Notes: generated by a model from the sequence alone, not told the origin. A stretch of 53,547 nt of DNA from Desulfovibrio sp. (GCA_016218665.1 JACRDI010000007.1:1-53547); one strand, 5' to 3'. Shown: positions 1 to 9,007, counted from the first letter of the stretch. Translations and numbers: made by a program.

Positions 1-2
1 TC

Positions 3-779
3 GTCACCATCCTGCGTAAGAACGGCCATGTGGTCGGCTTCATGGGCGACGGCATCAACGACGCCCCGGCCCTGAAGGCCGCCGACGTGGGCATCTCCGT
101 GGACAGCGCTGTGGACATCGCCAAAGAGTCCGCCGACATCATCCTGCTGGAGAAGAGCCTGATCGTGCTGGAGAAGGGCGTGCTGGAGGGCCGCAAGGTC
201 TTCTGCAACATCACCAAGTACATCCGCATGGGGGCCAGCGCCTTCCTGCCCTTCCTGCCCATGCTGCCGCTGCAAATCCTGGTGAACAACCTGCTGTACG
301 ACTTCTCCCAGACGGCCATCCCCACGGACAACGTGGACGAGGAGTTCGTGGCCAAGCCCAAGCGCTGGGGCATCGAGAACATCAAGAAGTTCATCCTCTG
401 CGTGGGGCCGATCAGCTCCATCTTCGACTACTGCACCTTCTTCATGATGCTTTACGTCTTCAACGCCTGGGAGACCCCGGCTCTGTTCCAGACCGGCTGG
501 TTCGTCGAGTCCCTGCTGTCGCAGACTCTGATCGTCCATATCATCCGCACCAACAAGGTACCGTTCCTCCAGAGCAAGGCCAGCGTGCCGCTCATGCTGA
601 CCACCGGGCTGGTCTGCCTTATCGGGCTGTGGCTGCCCTTCTCCCCGGTGGCAGAGCAACTCGGGCTAGTGGGGCTGCCCGCCGCCTACTGGCCTCTCCT
701 GCTCGGGATGCTATTCTGCTACGCGGCTCTTACCCAGGCCGTGAAGCTCTGGCTGCTCAAGCGATTTGGGATTGAGTAA
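3..779 (+). CDS. mgtA: Magnesium-translocating P-type ATPase (MgtA/MgtB type), C-terminal part
   Basis: The gene enters from the left edge in frame from base 3, so only the last about 258 codons are visible. The piece starts near the P-domain hinge motif GDGINDAPAL and continues through the C-terminal membrane segments, with family-typical stretches such as NNLLYDFSQTAIP, GPISSIFDY and GWFVESLLSQTLIVH. P3B ATPases of this kind import Mg2+ across the inner membrane. Compared with E. coli MgtA as I remember it, the sequence jumps from KYIRM straight to GASAFLPFLP; about 13 residues carrying the conserved NFGNxFS motif are missing, in frame, from the region of membrane segment 5. The gene ends with TAA just before a clear terminator. 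Family is sure; activity is doubtful because of the gap. Confidence 0.92.
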   Translation, partial: VTILRKNGHVVGFMGDGINDAPALKAADVGISVDSAVDIAKESADIILLEKSLIVLEKGVLEGRKVFCNITKYIRMGASAFLPFLPMLPLQILVNNLLYDFSQTAIPTDNVDEEFVAKPKRWGIENIKKFILCVGPISSIFDYCTFFMMLYVFNAWETPALFQTGWFVESLLSQTLIVHIIRTNKVPFLQSKASVPLMLTTGLVCLIGLWLPFSPVAEQLGLVGLPAAYWPLLLGMLFCYAALTQAVKLWLLKRFGIE

Positions 780-805
780 GGCAAGCTAAACAACGAAACG
801 AAAGA

Positions 806-827
806 GGGGGCCGCAAGGCCCCCTTTT
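806..827 (+). terminator. Rho-independent terminator of mgtA
   Basis: A perfect 7-bp stem GGGGGCC / GGCCCCC with a GCAA tetraloop is followed by TTTT, 27 bases after the mgtA stop codon. Confidence 0.85.
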
Positions 828-865
828 GCTGCGCCGTCTCTCGCTACGGCATGGATACTCTGCGG

Positions 866-1351
866 CTAGTCGTTGAAGCTGCTGGACGAAAACGAATCGC
901 TGAAGCTGTTGTCAGACCAGCTATCGTCAGAGCTGGCCGAGGAGAACGAGTCGTCGAAGCTTGTCGTGCTGCTGGACCAGTCGTCGTCGGACGAGCTTGT
1001 AAAGCTGTCGTCATGGTACGTCGGGTCCATCGGGGTATCATGGTAGATGTTGCCCACCATGTACGCGTAGGAGGGGTCCGTTACCCAGTCTGTATCCGAG
1101 CTGGTGCCGAAATCGTAGCTGGTGGATTCGGCGCTGTCGTCTGTTGTGCTGCTGCTCGTCCATTCGTTGTCGCTGAAGAGGAGCGGGCTTTCGTGCAGCA
1201 TGAAGCTGTTGCCGTAAATGGCGCCAGTGCTGATGTTCTCGTCCGTGTCCACGCGAACCGGCGCGTAAGCCGGCGAGTCCGACTCCTGACCGCGCAGGCG
1301 CAGGAGCGCGATGGCGATGAGCAGCGCTGTGCAGATGAGGATGCCGTCCAT
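866..1351 (-). CDS. Small membrane-anchored Ser/Asp-rich protein, function unknown
   Basis: This 161-aa protein was started at the ATG at 1351 because GGAG lies six bases upstream; an upstream in-frame ATG at 1396 lies at the predicted promoter. Residues 1-18 form one hydrophobic segment (MDGILICTALLIAIALL), probably a signal anchor. The remainder is low-complexity and acidic, dominated by Ser, Asp, Thr and Phe, with repeated SFSD/SSS/DDSW-like words in the last 60 residues, so the C-terminal part is probably disordered or forms Ser/Asp repeats outside or at the membrane. I recognise no family and assign no function. It is flanked by the mgtA terminator and a long gene-free stretch and looks monocistronic. 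Confidence 0.6.
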   Translation of the reverse strand: MDGILICTALLIAIALLRLRGQESDSPAYAPVRVDTDENISTGAIYGNSFMLHESPLLFSDNEWTSSSTTDDSAESTSYDFGTSSDTDWVTDPSYAYMVGNIYHDTPMDPTYHDDSFTSSSDDDWSSSTTSFDDSFSSASSDDSWSDNSFSDSFSSSSFND

Positions 1352-1386
1352 AAGTTCTCCTTTGTTTTGTGCGTTTGGGAAGTACA

Positions 1387-1395
1387 GATATAGCA
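1387..1395 (-). promoter_or_regulatory. Extended -10 promoter for the Ser/Asp-rich gene
   Basis: On the minus strand TGCTATATC reads as an extended -10 element (TG-n-TATATC). No good -35 is seen. The expected transcript would start near 1380, giving a leader of about 30 bases to the chosen start at 1351. Confidence 0.45.
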
Positions 1396-1396
1396 C

Positions 1397-2009
1397 AAAA
1401 CGGGAAGCGAGCCCAGGAAAAAGTGATCGTTTTCATGATGTTATTTAAAACTTTCTACTCGCCAGCTAACCGCCTGGAGCACGTCACAAACGCCAAGGTA
1501 CTCTCCGCGTTTCCAGAGCCAAGGCCTTCACGTATGCGTGGCGCGGGTCAACGAAGCAGGACGACCCGCTGCCCATCATCTTTGACTTGAGCCCCCGCCG
1601 GCGGCGACATCTTCGACCGTCGCCCCGTAAGCGAAGCGCTGCACGAGCAAACGGTGGGAGGCAAGGCGCGGCGTAGCCGCCCCCGCATGGGGTTGCCTTG
1701 CCGCGCGCCGTGCTCGTGCTATCCTGCCGGTAGCGGCGGTAAAGCCGAAGGAAACAAGGAAACAAGGAAACAAGGAAACAAGGAAACAAGGAAACGAAGG
1801 AACGGGGAACCAAGAGGCGACGCTGTTCTGCCGGGCTGCTGGCCAGCGCATGCTGCACCCGTATTTATTTACCCCGTCTTGGCCTAGCAGAAAAACATTC
1901 AGAGAATTCAACGACTCGAGGTTCTCGAATACAAGATCTACTGGGCTGGACTTCTTGCATAATTTCTGGGAGATCATGATCCCTTTTGACCTAAACAAAG
2001 GAGAAGATC
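1397..2009. other. Gene-free stretch with purine-rich tandem repeat
   Basis: No convincing gene is seen in these 613 bases. Open frames here are low-complexity shadows of the repeat. It contains five exact 8-base repeats (1751-1790), a GC-rich segment around 1590-1730, and an AT-richer stretch (1855-2005) that probably holds the promoter of the gene at 2010; a CATAAT-like box lies near 1959 but no -35 box could be assigned. Confidence 0.5.
1751..1790. repeat. Tandem 8-bp repeat (GAAACAAG)5
   Basis: Five perfect head-to-tail copies of GAAACAAG, flanked by degenerate copies (to about 1804). A similar but irregular purine-rich tract lies at 2998-3061, so the two tracts bracket the gene at 2010-2933. 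Confidence 0.9.
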
Positions 2010-2933
2010 ATGGTCGACGAACTCGCTCTCGTCACGCTGAAGAAACCCGTCATGCTTCCCGGCCTGTCGCGGCGCACAGGTAAGCCCTGCCGGGCAGTGA
2101 ACACTCGGCAAATCGTCGTTCGCCGGGAAGGCTACCCGCTCGCCATTGAGGGCTGCCTCGACCTTCGTGGCGCACCGCACCGCACGGCGCTGCAAATCAT
2201 CATGAAAGTGCAGCGTGGGCTCGTGCAACACGCCGAGTACCTGCCGCCAAGCCACGAGATAGTCGGAAGCTTGGCGAGTCTGCCCATCGGCATCGACGTG
2301 AGCTTGGCCGACGTGCCGAGTGTCTACTACTCCCTGGCTACATTTGACGCAGTGGAGCTGATAGGGGGCTGGTCCGACCCGCAAGGCAACGTCACCGTGC
2401 AGATGCGGCCGGTGTGCGGCTTCCTCGCTCCGCGCGTCGACCCGATCATCGCTCCGTGGCGGCAGTTCGGGCATCTTTGGCCGAATGGCCAGTTCGCTCG
2501 GCCGGGCGGGTCGGAGATCGTCTCGTTCGTCCGGAACGCAGGCGTTGTCCTCGCGGGATTCCTCCCTGCTGCGCTTATCCGCGAGACCGAAGAGCGCTTC
2601 TCCAAGGCCTGGGGCACAGGCTGGAGACCGGAGCGTATCTCCGAGAGCGCGCTCCGCTTCGCCTCCAAGATTGCCGAGCAGTACAGGCGGAGAGCGTACG
2701 TCGACTTCACGCCGGAGCTGCTGCGCGGGGCCGCAAAGAACAGCCCGGTGCGTCCCTTCGGTGCCTCATGGGATAGCCGCTGTCAGCCGCATCAGCCTCG
2801 GCAGACGTGGCGCAACGGCTACTCTCGAAGTGGCAAGTTCGTAGCGAATGACGATTGGTCCGTCGCGCAGTTCCTCATCCGCACCGAGGCGCCGGGCGAG
2901 CCGAAGGCTAGCCGAAACGTAGTCGAGCGTTAA
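2010..2933 (+). CDS. Hypothetical protein, 307 aa, no family recognised
   Basis: The ATG at 2010 is preceded by AAAGGAGAAG at good distance and the frame ends just before a clean terminator, both supporting a real gene. The protein is soluble-looking, with no signal peptide or membrane span. It has a mixed central part (residues 50-130) and an Arg-rich C-terminal third with Trp/Arg/Ser runs. No catalytic motif was found. It lies between two purine-rich repeat tracts and opposite a serine recombinase gene, so it may be cargo of a small integrated element, but this is inference from position only. Opposite-strand frames over it are His/Arg-rich shadows. Confidence 0.6.
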   Translation: MVDELALVTLKKPVMLPGLSRRTGKPCRAVNTRQIVVRREGYPLAIEGCLDLRGAPHRTALQIIMKVQRGLVQHAEYLPPSHEIVGSLASLPIGIDVSLADVPSVYYSLATFDAVELIGGWSDPQGNVTVQMRPVCGFLAPRVDPIIAPWRQFGHLWPNGQFARPGGSEIVSFVRNAGVVLAGFLPAALIRETEERFSKAWGTGWRPERISESALRFASKIAEQYRRRAYVDFTPELLRGAAKNSPVRPFGASWDSRCQPHQPRQTWRNGYSRSGKFVANDDWSVAQFLIRTEAPGEPKASRNVVER

Positions 2934-2938
2934 CGGAC

Positions 2939-2967
2939 AGGGCGGGGGCAACCCCGCCCTTCGTTTT
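2939..2967 (+). terminator. Rho-independent terminator after the 307-aa gene
   Basis: A perfect 9-bp stem AGGGCGGGG / CCCCGCCCT with GCAA loop is followed by TCGTTTTC, starting 6 bases after the TAA. The loop matches that of the mgtA terminator. Confidence 0.85.
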
Positions 2968-2997
2968 CAGGCTGCTTGCGTCTGGCTCTGGACGGGC

Positions 2998-3061
2998 AAG
3001 AAAACAAGGAAAGGGGGCAAGGGAACAAGGAAAGGACAAGGAAATGGAGAAGGAAAGGAGG
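2998..3061. repeat. Purine-rich irregular repeat (AACAAGGAAA-like)
   Basis: A 64-base run almost without pyrimidines on the plus strand, built of irregular AAGG, AACAAGG and GGAAA words. It lies between the terminator at 2939 and the end of the convergent recombinase gene and resembles the tract at 1751-1790. Confidence 0.7.
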
Positions 3062-3068
3062 CCGGCGG

Positions 3069-4784
3069 CTACTCCGCGTCTTCGTCATCTTCGGTTCCAA
3101 GCTGCATGACCGCGCGGCCAGCGTAGCTCCGGGCGACAAGTGTGCCTTTTGCGCCGATGCGCTTGCTCTTCTCGATACGCGTCCATTCCCGGTTCACGAG
3201 CTCGTATAGGGTGCCTGCACGTGTCTTGATACGGATCAGATGGTCTTCATGGAACGCGATGTCTTCGATGACGGCGCGCAGCTGGTCGGCGATGCGGACA
3301 CGGCGGGAGTAGACGGCTTCATCCGACATGTCGATGCCCTCCGGCATCTTCTCGCCATACGCCTCTTCGACCAGGCGGAACAGATCCGCTGACTGCGCGG
3401 CCTCGCGAGCTTCGGCCGCTGCTGCCCGCGCCGTAGCGAGATGCACTTCAAGCTCCGTCTGCTTCCTGCGGTTCTTTGCCAGCGCTTGGATGAGCTCGGG
3501 CATGTCCCCGAGGTCGTCGTTCTCCAATGACTGGACCATTCGTCCAATCGTTGCCTTCACACGGATGAGTTGCGCGTCCAGTTCCTTCACATTCTCAAGG
3601 TGCTGCTTCTGACGCTCAACGTGCACACCGGCGGCTTCGATGATGTCGATGTCGGACATGATGCCAGACAGTATGAAGTTCTCCATGTGCAAGTAGCTGT
3701 AGTACTGCTTATTCTTGCAGCCGTTCTTCTTAAGCGAATCGGAACAGGCGAGGTAGAGCGCCCACGGCCGCAGTCCGGTCTTCCGAGTGCCGTCTTTGGT
3801 ATGGTTGAGGTAGCGCATCCGCGCGCCGCACACGGCGCAGCGGGTCATGCCCTGGAAAAGGTTCGCGTACTTCTTGCCTTTCCTCCCGGCGTGGTTTTCG
3901 CGGCGAAGCCGGGTCTTGTCTTGAATCAGCTCGAAGCTGTCCCTGTCGATGATAGCCGGATAGTAGTTCTCGACTACCTCGGCTGCTGTTCTCTTGCCTT
4001 TGACGGTAACTTCTGGCTGGTACTCGCCAATGACCGCGCGGTTATGCAGCAGCTTGAAAATGTAGCTCTGATGCCATACGGGCTTGCGCCTGTTCCAAGG
4101 CGTCACACCATTCTCCGTCAACATGTCGGCGATCTTGCCCTGCCCCTTGCCTTCCAAGTACCAGGCGAAAATCTGTTTGACGATCTCGACGCGCTCGTGA
4201 ATTAGCCTGAACTTGCCGCCCTTGACCTTCAACCAATGCGGGCATTGCCTCGTGACAGGGACCCCTTTCTTTGCCTTTTCACGCTTCTCTTCCCAGTTCG
4301 CCAAGGACCGCAGCGACTTCACCTCACTCTCTTTGTGCGAACGAACCATGTCGCCCGCGATGAGAAGAAAGTCCGTGTAGTTGAGCTGGCTGAATATCTT
4401 GTTTTCAGTGATGATGCCGAGCAAAAGTCCCGAATCGAGAATCTTGAGCAGGAGCCGAACGGCCGGCTGCAGCTCGTCTCGAGACAATCGATCCATGGAC
4501 TCCACGATCAGGAGCGTGCCCGGCTCAATGGTTCCCTTTGCCACACGCGCCAAGAATTCGGACAAGACACCAGCCAAGGAATTCGTGCTCCGGAATGCGG
4601 AGACGCCGATGTCTTGCAGGTAGTCGACGATCTCGTACCCGTGCTGGGTCGCGAACAGCTGCGCGGATTCACGCTGACGGCGCTCACCGTCACCGGCTGC
4701 TTGTGCTTGGGAGGAGAGGCGGATGTAAGCGTACGCCTTGCCCATGGGCTGGGGGTCTGGTGCGGGCGATTTGGGTTTCTTCAT
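3069..4784 (-). CDS. Large serine recombinase (site-specific integrase/resolvase family)
   Basis: The 571-aa protein has the three-part plan of large serine recombinases: an N-terminal resolvase domain (about residues 15-170) with YIRLSSQ, where Ser24 is the likely nucleophile, and the active-site MDRLSRDE motif; a recombinase DNA-binding domain (about 190-310, with GKIADMLTENGV); and a zinc ribbon beginning CAVCGARMRY with later cysteines. A long Lys/Glu/Ala coiled coil follows. Such enzymes insert, excise or invert DNA through a serine-DNA bond. ATG 4784 was chosen because a consensus TATAAT lies six bases upstream, which would place the transcript start on or next to the ATG; MGKAYAY further in is an alternative. 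The gene is intact. No partner attachment sites could be assigned; several large inverted repeats lie just upstream. Confidence 0.9.
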   Translation of the reverse strand: MKKPKSPAPDPQPMGKAYAYIRLSSQAQAAGDGERRQRESAQLFATQHGYEIVDYLQDIGVSAFRSTNSLAGVLSEFLARVAKGTIEPGTLLIVESMDRLSRDELQPAVRLLLKILDSGLLLGIITENKIFSQLNYTDFLLIAGDMVRSHKESEVKSLRSLANWEEKREKAKKGVPVTRQCPHWLKVKGGKFRLIHERVEIVKQIFAWYLEGKGQGKIADMLTENGVTPWNRRKPVWHQSYIFKLLHNRAVIGEYQPEVTVKGKRTAAEVVENYYPAIIDRDSFELIQDKTRLRRENHAGRKGKKYANLFQGMTRCAVCGARMRYLNHTKDGTRKTGLRPWALYLACSDSLKKNGCKNKQYYSYLHMENFILSGIMSDIDIIEAAGVHVERQKQHLENVKELDAQLIRVKATIGRMVQSLENDDLGDMPELIQALAKNRRKQTELEVHLATARAAAAEAREAAQSADLFRLVEEAYGEKMPEGIDMSDEAVYSRRVRIADQLRAVIEDIAFHEDHLIRIKTRAGTLYELVNREWTRIEKSKRIGAKGTLVARSYAGRAVMQLGTEDDEDAE

Positions 4785-4790
4785 GTACCC

Positions 4791-4796
4791 ATTATA
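4791..4796 (-). promoter_or_regulatory. -10 box of the serine recombinase gene, suggesting a leaderless transcript
   Basis: TATAAT on the minus strand ends six bases before the ATG at 4784. Transcription from it would start at or beside the A of the ATG, and no Shine-Dalgarno is seen. The -35 region is poor (TGGCTG at 17-bp spacing). Confidence 0.45.
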
Positions 4797-4924
4797 GCGA
4801 CCCGGGCGAAAGGCAGCCAGGAAAATTTTCAGGGTGCCCAAGGGCCAGCGAATGCGGCAAGGGCAATTATGCCGAATGGTTGTGCATGAGGCTGGAAATT
4901 AATTTAATACATCCATTGAGCCCG

Positions 4925-4946
4925 CCAGGGGGTATGCACCCCCTGG
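4925..4946. repeat. Perfect inverted repeat, 9-bp arms
   Basis: CCAGGGGGT and ACCCCCTGG flank an ATGC centre. It is the first of three consecutive inverted repeats between the recombinase gene and the dispersed repeat at 5132. Confidence 0.8.
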
Positions 4947-4955
4947 ACCCGCATG

Positions 4956-4999
4956 GCGAGCAGGCCGTTCCGCGCAAACACGCGGAACGGCCTGCTCGC
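4956..4999. repeat. Perfect 19-bp inverted repeat with 6-base loop
   Basis: The arms at 4956-4974 and 4981-4999 are exact reverse complements, with CAAACA between. No T-run follows on either strand, so it is not a typical terminator. It could be a protein binding site, a recombination-related site or a transcript hairpin. Confidence 0.85.
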
Positions 5000-5042
5000 A
5001 TGTGGGGGCCGGCACGGGCCGAACCACGCGAAGGGCCACGAA

Positions 5043-5112
5043 CTTCCCTCAATTTCCGCGGGGCCTTTCCCACGCAGGCACGGTCGAGGCCCTCCGGGAA
5101 TTTTGAGGGAAG
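5043..5112. repeat. Long imperfect inverted repeat
   Basis: Outer arms CTTCCCTCAA (5043-5052) and TTGAGGGAAG (5103-5112) match exactly. Pairing extends inwards with small bulges to about 5065/5088. No coding potential is seen here. Confidence 0.65.
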
Positions 5113-5131
5113 CGCCCGTTTGGGAGGAGCG

Positions 5132-5321
5132 GGCTGGAATCGGGGAAAGTCTTTGCGACTCCTGGAACTGCATAGAATACCGGGTCTTGCCGGCTTACTT
5201 CAGCCCCGCCGCGCGGGTTTTCCGTGCCGGCGGCCTTGCGCTGGTGCGGAAAATCCGCGCCAAAGGGCGTCCAGAGGGTCGAAGACCCTTTGGCGGGGGT
5301 CCGGGGGCGGCGCCCCCGGCC
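5132..5321 (+). repeat. Dispersed GC-rich intergenic repeat, copy 1
   Basis: This segment shares blocks in the same order with 11019-11216: GGCTGGAATCG, CTTTGCGACTCC, a CTTCAGCCCCGCCGCG block, a GGTTTTCCG / CGGAAAA pair, and GTCCAGAGGGTCGAAGACCC followed by GC-rich hairpins. It ends against the 3' end of the hemerythrin gene and may also stop transcription of that gene. Confidence 0.8.
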
Positions 5322-5325
5322 GGAT

Positions 5326-5727
5326 TCAGCGCAGGTACTCTTCCAGGTAGCGGCCCATCTGCCTGTCCACCCCGGTCAGGTGCTGGGCCATCCAGTTCAG
5401 CAGGTAGTCCAGCAGCTTTGCGGACTCCACCCCGCCGTTCGCGCAGGCGTCCTCGAAGTGGCGCACGGTGTCGAGGAAGTGCTCGTGCTCCATGAGGTGT
5501 TCCTCGTAGCCGGGGTAGGCGAAGGCCTGCATGTAGCCTTCCTCCACGTGGAAGTGCTCGGCGGCGTAGGCCTTCAGGCGGTCGATGAGCGTTGAGGCGA
5601 GGCAGGCCTGCCCGGAGGCGTCCTGGGCGTCCAGGAGTTCGTTCAGGGCGTCGAGGAAGCGCTTGTGCTGCTCGTCGATGGACGTGATGCCCAGCGCGAA
5701 CGAGTCGGTCCACATGAGGCGGGCCAT
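5326..5727 (-). CDS. Bacteriohemerythrin, O2-binding protein
   Basis: A 133-aa single-domain hemerythrin. Family signatures are in order: W-T-D-S-F-ALGI near the N-terminus, IDEQHKRFLDALNEL, HFHVEEGYM, YPGYEEHLMEHEHF and WMAQHLTGVDRQMG, giving the His/Glu/Asp set that holds the di-iron centre. Such proteins bind O2 and are thought to carry or scavenge it in micro-oxic or anaerobic cells. There is no signal peptide, so it is cytoplasmic. The start at 5727 follows AAGGAG with normal spacing; an upstream in-frame ATG at 5796 lacks this. The gene stands alone, with a dispersed repeat right behind its stop codon. Confidence 0.93.
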   Translation of the reverse strand: MARLMWTDSFALGITSIDEQHKRFLDALNELLDAQDASGQACLASTLIDRLKAYAAEHFHVEEGYMQAFAYPGYEEHLMEHEHFLDTVRHFEDACANGGVESAKLLDYLLNWMAQHLTGVDRQMGRYLEEYLR

Positions 5728-5859
5728 TGTCAGGCTCCTTGGTGGGGTTTGCAATGCTGCGTAAATGCTACGTAGCACATTTGGCAAACCAATCAAGGGG
5801 GAAAAAAGAAGAGGCTCCGGTCCCCTCCCTAGTGAGTTCCGAAGCCTCCACCGCCGTGA

Positions 5860-5894
5860 CCAGGTCTGGCCAAGTGTGGCCAGGTCTGGTCTGG
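5860..5894. repeat. Tandem 10-bp repeat (CCAGGTCTGG-like)
   Basis: Three adjacent 10-mers, CCAGGTCTGG, CCAAGTGTGG and CCAGGTCTGG, then TCTGG. Each is nearly a palindrome. It lies between the hemerythrin start and the groEL terminator; a regulator site for hemerythrin is possible but unproven. Confidence 0.6.
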
Positions 5895-5946
5895 TGCGAC
5901 AGTTGCCCGTCTTATCGGCGGGTGCGGGGGCCGGATTAGGGGCGGC

Positions 5947-5980
5947 AAAAGAAAAAGGCCGGGCGAGGTGCCCGGCCTTT
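5947..5980 (-). terminator. Rho-independent terminator of groES-groEL
   Basis: On the minus strand an 11-bp perfect stem AAAGGCCGGGC / GCCCGGCCTTT with a 5-base loop is followed by TTCTTTT, about 30 bases past the groEL stop. Confidence 0.88.
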
Positions 5981-6010
5981 GCGTGTGGGGGTTGAAGCGG
6001 GCCTGTTCGC

Positions 6011-7609
<1,599 letters not shown>

Positions 7610-7648
7610 CTAGCGCTCCTGTGTCGTAAATTTTTGCCGCGTGGCGGG

Positions 7649-7924
7649 CTATTTCTCGATGACGGCCAGGATCTCCTCCTGGCGCATGATGACGCACTCG
7701 TCGCCTTCCATCTTGAACTCGGTGCCGGCGTACTTGGCGAAAAGCACCACGTCGCCCTTCTTCACCTGCATTTTGACCTTCTCGGTGCCGGGGCCGGCGG
7801 CCACGACCGTGCCGCGCATGGGGCGCTCCTTGGCGCTGTCGGGGATGAACAGGCCGCCGGCGGTCTTCTCTTCCTCGGGCAGGCGCTTGATGATGACGCG
7901 GTCGTGCAGGGGTGCAAGCTTCAT
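7649..7924 (-). CDS. groS: Co-chaperonin GroES (10 kDa)
   Basis: A 91-aa co-chaperonin that caps GroEL. The sequence follows the family throughout: [19 protein letters not shown] with the mobile-loop region near residues 16-32, [20 protein letters not shown], and [12 protein letters not shown] near the C-terminus. GGAGG lies at ideal distance from the ATG. It is first in the operon. The leader upstream is about 95 bases and can fold. No CIRCE element was seen; control by heat could act through another factor. Confidence 0.97.
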   Translation of the reverse strand: MKLAPLHDRVIIKRLPEEEKTAGGLFIPDSAKERPMRGTVVAAGPGTEKVKMQVKKGDVVLFAKYAGTEFKMEGDECVIMRQEEILAVIEK

Positions 7925-7966
7925 GTGGAACTCCTCCGTAAAAAGAATATGTGGTGTTGTGGCCGC

Positions 7967-8013
7967 GCCGGACCGGACGGCTGGGACGCCGTGCGGCGAA
8001 AAAGCGGTCCGGC
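7967..8013 (-). promoter_or_regulatory. Foldable 5' leader of groES-groEL
   Basis: Within the predicted untranslated leader, GCCGGACCG (7967-7975) and CGGTCCGGC (8005-8013) are exact reverse complements, with a smaller inverted pair between them. It could be a transcript-stabilising or temperature-sensitive hairpin; this is inference. Confidence 0.5.
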
Positions 8014-8026
8014 TGGGGCGAGGGGA

Positions 8027-8054
8027 AAGATAAGCAGGGGGCGGGGGATGTCAA
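8027..8054 (-). promoter_or_regulatory. Sigma70-type promoter of groES-groEL
   Basis: The minus strand shows TTGACA (8054-8049), a 16-bp spacer and TATCTT (8032-8027). It begins only about 20 bases beyond the stop of the upstream response regulator gene, so groES-groEL is transcribed independently. Confidence 0.65.
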
Positions 8055-8073
8055 CGGCGGCGGGCCATGTTTT

Positions 8074-8841
8074 TCACGCGTCCGCGCCAGTAGCCCGCGC
8101 GGGGCGCGCAAAAAGGGCCGCAGGCATCGCGCCCGCGGCCCCTCGCAATGCTCCGTAAGCAGACGAGGAGAGCTTTTCCAGCTCCACGCCGTTGGCCTTC
8201 ACGAACTCGCGCACCTGATGCAGGTTGTGCAGATCGAGCTTTTTCATGAAGTTGGCGCGGTGCTTCTCCACCGTGCGGGTGGAAAGGAACAGCTTTTCGG
8301 CGATTTCCTTGTTCTTCATGCCCTGCAGCACCAGCTGCAGGATGTGCCGCTCACGCGCGGTGAGCCCCTCCAGCGGCGAGGTGCGCTCGGGCCGGCTGCT
8401 GCGCAGATACCCGGTAATCAGCGTAGCCGAGACCTCCGGGCTTACGTAGGCCTCGCCCCGGCACACGGCGCGGATGGCGGTGAGCAGATCCTCGGCGCTG
8501 GCGGCCTTCACCACGTAGCCGTCCACGCCGGAATCCAGCGCGGCATGCAGGTAGTCCTCGCTGCGGTGGGCGGTGAGGGCGATGATGCGCGCATCAGGAA
8601 AATCGCGCTTGATGGCCTTGACCGCCACCATGCCGTCCACGCCGGGCATGGAAAGGTCCATGAGGACGATGTCCGGGCGCAGTTCCTTGTACATGCGCAT
8701 GGCCTCGCGGCCGTCCTGGGCCTCGCCGATGACCTCGCACAGCCCCTGGGTTTCCAGGTAGGCCTTGAGGCTCTGGCGCAGCAGGGCGTGATCCTCGGCC
8801 AGCAGCACCTTGTAACGCTTTGTATCCAAATGTTCCGTCAT
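8074..8841 (-). CDS. NarL/FixJ-type DNA-binding response regulator, orphan
   Basis: A 255-aa two-domain response regulator. The receiver domain (about 10-130) has the acidic pair around Asp17 in LLAEDHALLRQ, the phosphorylation site Asp62 in DIVLMDLSMPG, Thr90 and Lys112. The LuxR-type helix-turn-helix (about 163-215) reads LTARERHILQLVLQGMKNKEIAEKL and continues to VEKHRANFMKKL. An Ala-rich tail of about 25 residues follows. No sensor kinase gene is adjacent, so its partner is elsewhere. It runs in the same direction as groES-groEL but has its own unit, and is divergent from the nuclease gene at 9008. Its target genes cannot be told from the sequence. Confidence 0.93.
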   Translation of the reverse strand: MTEHLDTKRYKVLLAEDHALLRQSLKAYLETQGLCEVIGEAQDGREAMRMYKELRPDIVLMDLSMPGVDGMVAVKAIKRDFPDARIIALTAHRSEDYLHAALDSGVDGYVVKAASAEDLLTAIRAVCRGEAYVSPEVSATLITGYLRSSRPERTSPLEGLTARERHILQLVLQGMKNKEIAEKLFLSTRTVEKHRANFMKKLDLHNLHQVREFVKANGVELEKLSSSAYGALRGAAGAMPAALFARPARATGADA

Positions 8842-9007
8842 GGCGTCTATCCTTGGTGTTTTTCACAGCCTGTCCCACCAATCCATGCCGTCTGTTACGC
8901 ACAAAATGATACGCAGTCAAGTACAGGGCGTACGCATTAACCTAGTTTTTTAGTCGTGTATCAGTTCGAATTGACTCATCATTGAATTCTTGTCATGAAT
9001 CCAAATA

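Noticed and set aside
1751..1790. Tandem repeat as a CRISPR array
   Set aside because: Eight-base units without spacers; no cas genes in the window.
1484..1998. Minus-strand frames reading repeated FPCFLVSL words
   Set aside because: They are translations of the GAAACAAG tandem repeat, not a protein.
8955..8970. GTTCGAATT as a tRNA T-arm
   Set aside because: No acceptor stem or anticodon arm could be built around it.
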